A stretch of 32,154 nt of DNA from positions 1 to 32,154 of the forward strand of contig QHZN01000124.1 in assembly GCA_003225365.1 (NCBI GenBank), read 5' to 3'. Positions 7,906 through 14,175 of this stretch are shown here, one piece after another. Made by a program: the position numbers and the translations under genes. Source of the stretch: Acidobacteriota bacterium (GTDB lineage Bacteria; Acidobacteriota; Terriglobia; UBA7540). How positions within the stretch are numbered: the stretch's first letter is position 1; each line of letters starts with the position of its first letter. The notes below the pieces were generated by a model, which worked only from the letters and a program-made list of their open reading frames with translations, made no database searches and was not told the DNA's origin.

Positions 7906-7929
7906 AGCGCCTGAAATCGGGCTTGTCAA
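7901..7929 (-). promoter_or_regulatory. Sigma70-type promoter of nrdJ
   Basis: On the minus strand TTGACA (7929-7924, perfect -35) is followed after exactly 17 nt by TAGATT (7906-7901, 4 of 6 to the -10 consensus). Transcription would begin near 7894, about 160 nt before the nrdJ start. Confidence 0.65.
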
Positions 7930-8559
7930 GAGAAAAAGCACAAGGCATGGTAGTTTATTTTGGAAGGCACCCAATTTGTTGTGGAGGGCACGTCCATTGC
8001 GGGTTATGTCGGGCTACCACCGACCACTATAAGTTCGTGTAACAAATTGATACAGCGCGCGTTCGCTGCGGGCTTTGGATGGCTACAACCCGCAGTCGCG
8101 CTTACCAAGCGCTTGGCCTCACGCATCCCGCGCAGCCACTCGTCTTAAATCAAGAATTGGGTCCACAAGTTTTTCAAGCAGGGTCTTAGGTCTCAACAGG
8201 GTTTGAGGCAACTCCGCTCTGCTCTCCGAGCAGAGGAGTGGTGTTTCCGTAAAATAATTTGCCGTCTGGCTAGCTGCGGCGACATCGCCACATAAATCCT
8301 CTGCGCGCTGCGAGGCGCCGCGGATGCGCGCTCGTGTCGTCCGCAAAATCGAATCCAACCGGCTGTGTCTGATGTTTCTCGAACTTCCGACCGATGCACG
8401 CCAGGCCATCCGAAAATACATCCATGCAGAGGCCAGCGCCTGAAGGAGAAGCGCATCCCTCACGAGCGCACGCTCCCGGGCGGATCCGCCAAGGCGGCCA
8501 CCACATCAACAGGCCTTCAGTGATAAGCGAAGGTCCGACCTGTGGTGGGCAGACAAAAA
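7930..8559. other. Non-coding block rich in dyad symmetries
   Basis: About 630 bp without a convincing gene between nrdJ's promoter and carD. It holds a 9-bp inverted repeat CAATTTGTT/AACAAATTG (7972-7980 and 8041-8049); a 7-bp stem CTGCGGG/CCCGCAG (8066-8072, 8089-8095) that extends with GCGCG/CGCGC; the 12-bp palindrome CCAAGCGCTTGG (8105-8116); an 8-bp hairpin CTCTGCTC/GAGCAGAG with a 3-nt loop (8217-8235); the palindrome GGCGGATCCGCC (8479-8490); and an 8-bp stem CCACCACA/TGTGGTGG (8498-8505, 8541-8548) enclosing CCTTC/GAAGG. A 39-codon ORF at 8324-8443 (+, starting MRARVVRKIESNRLC) is possible but has no RBS. Confidence 0.6.
8498..8548. terminator. Hairpin 3' of carD
   Basis: A perfect 8-bp stem CCACCACA/TGTGGTGG encloses a second stem CCTTC/GAAGG. 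It begins 12 nt beyond the carD stop codon, the position expected of a 3'-end structure for carD mRNA. No T-run follows on the minus strand, so it may protect the mRNA end or act with Rho rather than be a classical intrinsic terminator. Confidence 0.4.
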
Positions 8560-9069
8560 CTAACTGGGCAACGGAACCCTGAGGTTGGACTTGTTGAGAG
8601 CTTTGACGAGCAAGGCTTCCGCTTCCATGCGCTCCACCCCGCGCGCCACAGCCGTCTCGTCCGCGAGCAGCGCCCAGGAACGGTCGAGCATTTTCTTCTC
8701 GCGGAACGAAAGCGGTTTGGCCTGATTGAGCAACAGGAGGCTCTTGAAAACTTCCGCCACCTGCTGGAGCGAGCCGTTGCGCATCTTCTCGGAGTTTTCT
8801 TTGAAGCGGTTCTTCCAGTCCGATGGCAGCTTGCAGCGGCCCTTCTCCAGATACTCGAGGACAGCCTGAACTTCGCGGTTCTTTGCCACGCGCCGCAGGC
8901 CGACGTTCTGCACGTTACTGGTGGGCACCATGACGCGCAGGCTGCTCGAATTCAGCCGCAGCAAGTAGAAGACCTCCGGCTGGCCGGTCAAATTTCGCGT
9001 GGAAATCTGCTCGACAATCCCCACTCCCTGATTCGGATAAACGACCTTCTCCCCGACTTGGAAGTCCAT
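8560..9069 (-). CDS. carD: CarD/CdnL-family RNA polymerase-binding regulator
   Basis: A 169-residue protein. The N-terminal Tudor-like RNA polymerase-interaction domain starts MDFQVGEKVVYPNQGVGIVEQIS, the CarD signature (positively charged turn, V-Y-P-x-x-G-V-G-x-I). A helical C-terminal DNA-binding domain (about 75-160) follows, containing RRVAKNREVQAVLEYLEKG and SLLLLNQAKPLSFREKKML. CarD family proteins stabilise the RNAP open complex and tune rRNA and growth-related promoters. A strong GGAGGGGG precedes the ATG. The gene is divergent from the small winged-helix gene, and both have recognisable promoters in the shared 220-bp region. Confidence 0.93.
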   Translation of the reverse strand: MDFQVGEKVVYPNQGVGIVEQISTRNLTGQPEVFYLLRLNSSSLRVMVPTSNVQNVGLRRVAKNREVQAVLEYLEKGRCKLPSDWKNRFKENSEKMRNGSLQQVAEVFKSLLLLNQAKPLSFREKKMLDRSWALLADETAVARGVERMEAEALLVKALNKSNLRVPLPS

Positions 9070-9103
9070 AAGCCCCCTCCGCTTGTGGATGACTCAAAAA
9101 ATC

Positions 9104-9132
9104 AGCGTAACGAAATCCGGAGACGGAGTCAA
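9104..9132 (-). promoter_or_regulatory. Promoter of carD
   Basis: Minus strand TTGACT (9132-9127) is followed after 17 nt by TACGCT (9109-9104). The -35 matches 5 of 6, the -10 only 3 of 6. It lies 35 nt upstream of the carD ATG. Confidence 0.5.
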
Positions 9133-9169
9133 GGGGGCTCTTGAGACCTCACGCTGCCCTTTTTCGAGT

Positions 9170-9188
9170 GCTGCCCCTGGTGGGCAGC
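9170..9188. promoter_or_regulatory. Inverted repeat abutting the divergent promoter
   Basis: A perfect 7-bp inverted repeat GCTGCCC-CTGGT-GGGCAGC lies 4 nt upstream of the -35 of the winged-helix gene, with a third half-site GCTGCCC at 9153-9159. The placement between two divergent promoters fits an operator, but no regulator is identified. Confidence 0.4.
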
Positions 9189-9191
9189 GCC

Positions 9192-9220
9192 GCGACAGGG
9201 GCACTAGCCCGTGGTACAAT
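9192..9220 (+). promoter_or_regulatory. Promoter of the winged-helix gene
   Basis: GCGACA (9192-9197), a 17-nt spacer, then TACAAT (9215-9220, 5 of 6 to the -10 consensus). The predicted start near 9227 leaves a leader of about 60 nt. Confidence 0.6.
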
Positions 9221-9289
9221 GTAACCGTCCAATTCAGTGCCGGCCCATCTAAGGGTTTGTATATTCACGAAGGAGGAATTCCAAGTTCT

Positions 9290-9511
9290 ATGGATATCAA
9301 GAACACAGTTGGAGAAACCGCAGGCAAAATCTGGGAGGCCCTTTCGAACGACGGGCCTCAAACCGTGACGCAACTGCAGAAAAAAATCAACGGGTCGAGC
9401 GAATCAGTGAATTTGGCCCTCGGATGGCTCGCCCGCGAAGACAAAGTGGACATGGCGCAAGTTGACAAGAAGACTGTTCGTGTCCAATTGAAGACCCAAT
9501 CCGTTCGGTAA
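9290..9511 (+). CDS. Small winged-helix protein
   Basis: A 73-residue protein starting MDIKNTVGETAGKIWEALS. The start at 9290 is preferred because AGGAGG stands 13 nt upstream and the promoter at 9192-9220 lies inside the longer open frame. The fold reads as a winged helix-turn-helix: helix 1 (AGKIWEALSNDG), helix 2 and recognition helix (TVTQLQKKINGSSESVNLALGWLAREDKV), wing (DMAQVDKKTVRVQL). It resembles the small winged-helix family seen near housekeeping genes (DUF2582-like, from memory). It is probably a DNA-binding protein with unknown targets. Confidence 0.75.
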   Translation: MDIKNTVGETAGKIWEALSNDGPQTVTQLQKKINGSSESVNLALGWLAREDKVDMAQVDKKTVRVQLKTQSVR

Positions 9512-9559
9512 GCGTCGGGGTAGGGCTTGCCTCAGACGTTGCGTGGCGACCAAGACCGT

Positions 9560-9970
9560 TCAAGGGCCAAGCGTGGCAATGCCGCGATATGCGGGCATGA
9601 AACTCCGTAATGGCAGCCGCTGGATGCCGTCCGGGGCGGGGTGTTCACCCCACGGGTTCCTCACCGTGCCCTCGCGCCCGTTGGGGTCGTAGCAGAAGAC
9701 GGTATAGCTGTGCGCGCTCACGTGCCAGTTCTGTGCGTCGGAAGGCGGGGTTTGCCCTCAGACCATCAGCTCGTCGGATTGGCTCCCCCCTGTGCAAGCG
9801 ACGAAGTGGCGATGGTCCTGCGTGGCAATGGTCAGCGCCTGCGTGGTCTAGCTCTCATCCTGATTCGGAACGGCGAGTACATTTTCTCCGCCAAACACCT
9901 GCATCACGCGCTCCGCAATTCCGCCCTCGTCAACGGCCCGGTAAGCGCGGAAAAGCTCGCCGTTTTCCTT
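9560..9970 (-). pseudogene. Remnant of a calpain-like (C2) cysteine protease
   Basis: Reading one minus-strand frame gives about 136 codons interrupted by TAG (9848-9850) and TGA (9758-9760), ending at TGA (9560-9562). The C-terminal stretch contains AHSYTVFCYDPNGREGTV and then RNPWGE, the calpain hallmark with catalytic His (H-A/S-Y) and Asn (N-P-W-G) in the right order and spacing. The preceding stretch, including ERVMQVFGGENVLAVP and ALTIATQDHRHFVACTGG, fits the region before the His. The half with the catalytic Cys is absent: homology stops at the vapC stop codon (9971-9973). The gene is therefore truncated and stop-ridden, apparently broken where vapBC now lies. Confidence 0.65.
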
Positions 9971-10405
9971 TCAAGAGGGATTCAGTGGATTGAAAACATG
10001 CAAGCGGGGGAAACGCGCGAAATCCTTATCGCTCGACGCCAGCATCGCTCCGTGTTCGATGGCCAAGGCCGCGAGTTCCGCGTCCATCACCAAGGGGCCG
10101 TGGCACTGCCCTTCAATGAGCAGGTCGCGAAAGATTGGCCAGTGATTCTCACCCGGACTGAGAATGACGACGGGCGCGTGCTCCAGCCATTCCGAGACGA
10201 TGGCGACCGCTTCGGCGATTGTAAGCGGACGTTCGAACGCCCGTGGATTCGTGCCAATGCGGACGAAGGCCAGAACCGCCGTCCAAGCCAAGCCCACCGG
10301 CTCCGTTCGCGAGAACGTCGCCTCCAGCCAGCGGCGGGCGGAGTCATGCTGCGGAGACGAAGAGTCGTAAGCGTGCAGGAGCAGGTTCGCGTCAACCAGA
10401 ATCAA
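9971..10405 (-). CDS. vapC: VapC-family PIN-domain ribonuclease toxin
   Basis: A 144-residue PIN-domain protein, the toxin of a type II toxin-antitoxin pair; such toxins cut RNA using Mg2+ held by acidic residues. Visible are Asp5 (MILVDANLLL), Asp108 (VMDAELAALA) and Asp126/Asp128 (SSDKDFARFP). The position usually holding Glu in helix 3 is occupied by Ala46 (AVLAFVRIGTNPR), which I recall as a feature of the TNPR subfamily. Its ATG overlaps the end of vapB by 4 nt, the usual coupling. Its stop is followed at once by the calpain remnant in the same frame. Confidence 0.85.
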   Translation of the reverse strand: MILVDANLLLHAYDSSSPQHDSARRWLEATFSRTEPVGLAWTAVLAFVRIGTNPRAFERPLTIAEAVAIVSEWLEHAPVVILSPGENHWPIFRDLLIEGQCHGPLVMDAELAALAIEHGAMLASSDKDFARFPRLHVFNPLNPS

Positions 10406-10644
10406 CGATGGAGGGCCCCTTCCACCTGCTCCAATAACTCCCCGATATTGTAGTTTAGCCCCGGCCGCAGACCGAGCCGTCGCGACTTTACAACGAAGCG
10501 CGACGGAGGACGCAGCGGCCGCCGAGAGCTAAAGCCCAGGCGCAGGAAATGGTTCACTACGTATTTCAGCGATTGGCCCGTGCGCCTCACCTCAGCGCGC
10601 AGCTTGGCCGCAACGTCGTCATCTACGGTCAAAGTGGTTCGCAC
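10402..10644 (-). CDS. vapB: VapB-type antitoxin
   Basis: An 80-residue antitoxin with an N-terminal ribbon-helix-helix DNA-binding domain (MRTTLTVDDDVAAKLRAEVR, then a second helix SLKYVVNHFLRLGF) and a basic/hydrophobic toxin-binding tail ending GELLEQVEGALHR. It neutralises VapC and autoregulates the operon. The start is GTG at 10644; the in-frame codons upstream reach a TAG after four codons, so no earlier start exists. The promoter places the transcript start almost at the GTG, so the mRNA is probably leaderless. Confidence 0.82.
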   Translation of the reverse strand: MRTTLTVDDDVAAKLRAEVRRTGQSLKYVVNHFLRLGFSSRRPLRPPSRFVVKSRRLGLRPGLNYNIGELLEQVEGALHR

Positions 10645-10679
10645 ATCTTGATGCTAACCGAATGACATCAAGATGTCAA
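10643..10679 (-). promoter_or_regulatory. vapBC promoter with perfect operator dyad
   Basis: Minus-strand TTGACA (10679-10674), a 17-nt spacer and TAGCAT (10656-10651), with only 6 nt between the -10 and the GTG start. A perfect 11-bp inverted repeat, ACATCTTGATG (10643-10653) and CATCAAGATGT (10666-10676), overlaps the -35, the -10 and the start codon. It is the expected binding site for the VapB ribbon-helix-helix dimers. Confidence 0.75.
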
Positions 10680-10702
10680 GCGCCGCTTCTTAGCCTGGCA
10701 AC

Positions 10703-10789
10703 GGCGGTTCATAACCCGTCGCCCGTAGGCGACGGCGCCCGAAGAGCTCTGAGGCCCGCAGGGGATCCTGGGCTGCAGGCCGAACCGCC
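10703..10789. repeat. Palindromic element with three-way-junction geometry
   Basis: An outer 8-bp stem GGCGGTTC/GAACCGCC (10703-10710, 10782-10789) encloses two arms. Arm 1 is a perfect 8-bp stem CCGTCGCC/GGCGACGG (10716-10735), with loop CGTA on the plus strand and TACG on the minus strand. Arm 2 is GGCCCGCAG/CTGCAGGCC (10753-10781, one wobble). It lies between the rhodanese stop and the vapBC promoter. The design parallels the 55-bp element inside the kinase gene at 15604. Confidence 0.65.
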
Positions 10790-10843
10790 CCTCCTGGCCC
10801 TAAAAAATCAAGATTGCCTGTGGGACGCCGGGGCTACGAGCGC

Positions 10844-11707
10844 CTACGCGTGGGCGCCTTTCGATTCGCCCTTCTCGATTGGGGCGTCCACCAGGTTTCC
10901 CCACTCGGTCCAACTACCGTCGTAGTTTCGAACTTTTTCGTAGCCCAACAAATACTTCAGGACGAACCAGGTGTGGGAACTGCGCTCGCCGATGCGGCAG
11001 TAGGCGATGGTCTCGAGGTCAGGCCGCACGCCCTGGCCCTCGTAGAGGCGCACCAGCTCGTCGTAGGACTTGAACGTGCCGTCCTCGTTCGCGGCCTTCG
11101 ACCAGGGAATATTGGCCGCGCCCGGGATATGCCCGCCTCGCTGCGCCGTCTCGCTCATGCCCGGCGGGGCAATCACTTTGCCGGTAAACTCGTCCACCGA
11201 GCGCACGTCCACCAGATGCCGTTTTTTCTTCGAGAGTGTTTCGAAGATCTGCTCCCGACGCGCGCGGACGCTCTCGTCGGGCGGATGCGCCTGATAAGAA
11301 GCCCGCGGGAACCTCGGGACAACGGTTGTGAACGGGTGCTTCTCGAGCTCCCACTTCTTCCGCCCGCCGTTCATCAGCCGCGCGTCCTGATGCCCGAAGT
11401 ACTTGAACTGCCATAAGGCGTAGGCTGCGAACCAGTTGTTATTGTCTCCGTAGAGGACTACGGTGGTGTCGTTCGAAATGCCCGAATTGCTCGCCAGTTC
11501 CTCGAATTGCTTCTGGCCCAGCAAGTCGCGCCGAACGTTGTCCTGGAGCTGGCTCTGCCAGTTCCAGCCCACAGCGCTTTCGATGTGTCCCTTTTCGTAG
11601 GCACTCGTATCCACGTCCACTTCCACCAGACGAACTTTCGGGTCCGACGTGTGTTCACTTACCCAATCCGTCGTGACTAATGTTTCCGGATGCTTGTACT
11701 CACCCAT
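10844..11707 (-). CDS. Thiosulfate sulfurtransferase, two rhodanese domains
   Basis: A 287-residue tandem rhodanese. The N-terminal inactive domain (about 8-125; WVSEHTSDPKVRLVEVD, VVLYGDNNNWFAAYALW) lacks the Cys, and the C-terminal catalytic domain (about 160-285) carries Cys237 in CRIGERSSHTWF, the site of persulfide transfer from thiosulfate to an acceptor such as cyanide or a cellular thiol. The motif GHIPGAANIPW is present. AAAGGAGG lies 11 nt before the ATG. No signal peptide, so cytoplasmic. No co-directional neighbour within 200 bp. It resembles the cysA/sseA-type enzymes of actinobacteria and acidobacteria. Confidence 0.92.
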   Translation of the reverse strand: MGEYKHPETLVTTDWVSEHTSDPKVRLVEVDVDTSAYEKGHIESAVGWNWQSQLQDNVRRDLLGQKQFEELASNSGISNDTTVVLYGDNNNWFAAYALWQFKYFGHQDARLMNGGRKKWELEKHPFTTVVPRFPRASYQAHPPDESVRARREQIFETLSKKKRHLVDVRSVDEFTGKVIAPPGMSETAQRGGHIPGAANIPWSKAANEDGTFKSYDELVRLYEGQGVRPDLETIAYCRIGERSSHTWFVLKYLLGYEKVRNYDGSWTEWGNLVDAPIEKGESKGAHA

Positions 11708-12315
11708 TTTTGATTAATCCTCCTTTTCGATTGATCTTGCTCGGAAATACCGAAAAAGCTGGGGTCAACAACAGCAACACCAAGAGTGCTGCGCGCTCAA
11801 AAAGGCGGAAGGTGCCTCTGTCACGCCCATTCGCTGCATCTTTTTATCATATCATGCTCGCGCGATCGTCGGTTTCAATATTTGCTTCTTCCGGAAGGCT
11901 CGCTGACTTACCTCTCAAACCGCCACCTCGCCAAGAGGCCAGAATAATTTAGCGTTCCTGTCCTTGTGTCGCCGAAAAAAGAGCTACCGGTTTTTTTTCA
12001 ACTGAACGACTCACGGCGACGATTCCTCGGCCGTATGCAATTGACCAACCCATGTCAGATTGCCTGGCGGGGGTTTCTTCATCGATTTTCCAACCTGAAG
12101 TGGCTTTAGGTCGCGGTAATCAGTCTTCTGATATTGATAACATCTTTAGAATCTGTGGATTGTGGTCTATTTGGGTCTCTTACCACGAGGAGCTGAGATT
12201 TGACATGGCGCCCAATTATTTGATATAAAAGCGATTGCAGGGTCGTGAAGAGTCGCTGGCTTGTTCGGGCGCATTTTTGCAATAGCTTCAAAACAAGCTG
12301 GTTAAAAGGTGAAGT
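11708..12315. other. Intergenic region upstream of rhodanese and TPR genes
   Basis: About 600 bp between two divergently transcribed genes. The only signal I can support is the promoter at 12200-12229. The stretch 11950-12110 is AT-richer than average and has an A6/T8 pair around GAGCTACCGG (11976-11998), too weak to call. I see no gene here. Confidence 0.5.
12200..12229 (+). promoter_or_regulatory. Promoter of the TPR gene at 12316
   Basis: TTGACA (12200-12205), an 18-nt spacer and TATAAA (12224-12229): a perfect -35 and 5 of 6 at the -10, the best-scoring promoter I see in the window. It implies a leader of about 80 nt. Confidence 0.7.
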
Positions 12316-13002
12316 ATGGAGCGTTCCTCGAGACGAAATCGGAACCGGAGGCCGAGGGCGGTAAGCGGCCGAAAACGGTTGAGACGCTCTGGAACCGGCC
12401 GCAGACGCCTCCGCGCCCGCGGGAACGGCCACCCTGCTCGCCGGAACACTGCCCCCGCCCATTCCGCCGCAAGTGTAGCCGCCAAGCTCCGTAGCGACCC
12501 TCGCTACTCAGCAGCCGTAAAAAACTTCGAAGCCGCCACTCGCTACTTCCTGAAGGAGCAGTACGCCAAGGCCCGAGAAGTCTTCGAAAAAATCGCGGCG
12601 GAGGCGCCGGTAGAAGTCGCCGAGCGCGCTCGGGTCCACTTGCGCCTGTGCGAACAAAAGATGACCGAATCGTCGGCCGCGCCGAGGAACGCCACCGACA
12701 ATTACAACCTGGGAGTAGCCGCGCTCAACGCGCGGAAGCTTGACCAGGCCATCGAATACCTTCGCCGGGCCGACCGCTCCGCGCCCGACCGGGAGGAGAT
12801 TCGCTACGCCCTCGCCGCCGCATTCGCCCTGCAGGGGAGTCCTGAGGCGGCACTGGAGCTCTTGAAAGCTGCCATCGAGCTCCGGCCCGGCAACCGATTC
12901 CAGGCTCGGATGGACGAAGACTTCCAGTCGCTCGCCGATGACCCCCGCTTCCGGAAGCTCACACAATCGGAACCGACCGCCGCGAACTCGTCGCCCTACT
13001 GA
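12316..13002 (+). CDS. TPR-domain protein with Arg-rich N-terminus
   Basis: A 228-residue protein. Residues 1-50 are extremely Arg-rich (SSRRNRNRRPRAVSGRKR and onwards), with no hydrophobic signal. From about residue 60 TPR-like helices appear: NFEAATRYFLKEQYAKAREVFEKIA, NYNLGVAALNARKLDQAIEYL and ALAAAFALQGSPEAALELL. I recall similar acidobacterial proteins with a basic head and a C-terminus reading NRFQARMDEDFQ, which supports the frame. AAAGGTG precedes the ATG. A GTG frame at 12309 overlaps the head in another frame but ends at 12494. The basic head may bind nucleic acid (inference). Confidence 0.75.
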   Translation: MERSSRRNRNRRPRAVSGRKRLRRSGTGRRRLRARGNGHPARRNTAPAHSAASVAAKLRSDPRYSAAVKNFEAATRYFLKEQYAKAREVFEKIAAEAPVEVAERARVHLRLCEQKMTESSAAPRNATDNYNLGVAALNARKLDQAIEYLRRADRSAPDREEIRYALAAAFALQGSPEAALELLKAAIELRPGNRFQARMDEDFQSLADDPRFRKLTQSEPTAANSSPY

Positions 13003-13193
13003 TCGCAAGTGTAGGTGTAGGTGATCGCCGCTGCCACGGCGCTCTTGCCCGGGAATTCGAAGTGCGGTGGCTCCGGCGACGCCATACGCCCCGCCTGCGA
13101 TGGAATTCTTCGGAAACCTTCGGATACGCCACCTTCAACAAGGCGATACCCTCGCCTATTCGACAAGGCGACGGCCATTGTGTAGCATTAGCC

Positions 13194-14093
13194 ATGGCAT
13201 GGCCTCCTAAAATGACGGGCCCCGAGCTGAAAGCCCTGGGCGCCGCGATCTTCGGATTCGGCACAGGGCTCTATTGGTTCTTCAAAGGGTTCAAGGTCTT
13301 CCGCGAATATCGAGTGATTAAAGACACGCCGGAAATCCCGATTCGAAGCATTTCGATGGGCTTGGTTCACGTACACGGAAAGGCCGGAGGCGAGGAGACC
13401 GTAACCAGTCCGATCTCCGACACGCCCTGCCTCTACTACCAAATCGTCGTCGAGAAGTGGATCACGGGCGCGCGAGGCGGCGGAAGCTGGACTGATTATC
13501 GAACCGACTCTAAGGGCGTCAGATTTAATCTCGAAGACGCGTCCGGAAAAACCGCGGTGGACCTGCAGGGCGCCGAAGTGAAATTGGTTCCGACCAGCGT
13601 CACGGAGACCCAGCGCACCCAAGCCCCGCCGGTCGGTTTGTGCGGCGAGGGACTTGACCCACGCCTCTCACTGGCAATGTACGAGGTGAGCGACAACCAT
13701 CTGAACGCTTACGCGGACAGACTCGGCGCGCACGGGCACTCGCTGGCCGGCACCATCAAGGGTCTGGCCATACAAGGTGATCCCGGATATGGTGCGGCAT
13801 TCAATGCACGCGCAGGGTTGCCCCGCGCCTACCGGTTTACCGAGTATTGCATCCGCGCGGGCGAATCCTACGACATCACCGGGACCTGCGTCGAAAACCC
13901 CGACGCGAAGAATGTCCACGACCGCAACCTGATCGTGAAAGGCGAAAGCGAGCCGACCTTCTTGATTACTTCTAAAAGCCAAACGGGAATTGAATCGGCG
14001 CTGCGAAGAGGAGCGATGGCGCGCGTTTTCGGCGGCGCCGCGGCGGCTATCTTTTGTCTGGCGTTCATTTTCGTCAAACTCGGCTGGATCTGA
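13194..14093 (+). CDS. Membrane protein with GIDE-type (E3 ligase-like) domain
   Basis: A 299-residue protein from ATG 13194; an alternative ATG lies at 13212, and neither has a clear RBS. It has an N-terminal transmembrane helix (LKALGAAIFGFGTGLYWFF, about 9-30), a central domain and a C-terminal helix (VFGGAAAAIFCLAFIFVKLGWI). The central part, with TPEIPIRSISMGLVHVHGKA, SPISDTPCLYYQIVVEKW and VRFNLEDASGKTAVDLQGAE, matches the GIDE domain known from the mitochondrial ligase MUL1 and from bacterial proteins. No RING finger is present, so ligase activity is not implied. TAGCAT sits 5 nt before the ATG. Confidence 0.75.
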   Translation: MAWPPKMTGPELKALGAAIFGFGTGLYWFFKGFKVFREYRVIKDTPEIPIRSISMGLVHVHGKAGGEETVTSPISDTPCLYYQIVVEKWITGARGGGSWTDYRTDSKGVRFNLEDASGKTAVDLQGAEVKLVPTSVTETQRTQAPPVGLCGEGLDPRLSLAMYEVSDNHLNAYADRLGAHGHSLAGTIKGLAIQGDPGYGAAFNARAGLPRAYRFTEYCIRAGESYDITGTCVENPDAKNVHDRNLIVKGESEPTFLITSKSQTGIESALRRGAMARVFGGAAAAIFCLAFIFVKLGWI

Positions 14094-14175
14094 ATGCCGG
14101 ATCCGATCCGCCGTGCGGCAAGGATTTGGGGGCCGTAATGGGACGCCTCAAATCACGCCCGCGGGCTCAGTCCAG

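Noticed and set aside
8119-8463. A 114-codon minus-strand frame downstream of carD
   Set aside because: No RBS, no family-like composition, and it spans strong hairpins; treated as non-coding.
9758-9760. TGA in the calpain-like frame as a selenocysteine or programmed read-through codon
   Set aside because: A second in-frame stop (TAG at 9848-9850) and the missing Cys half indicate simple decay.
12309-12494. GTG-start 61-codon frame overlapping the TPR gene's head
   Set aside because: Pro/Arg-rich with no support; the frame at 12316 joins a clear TPR domain downstream of a good promoter.
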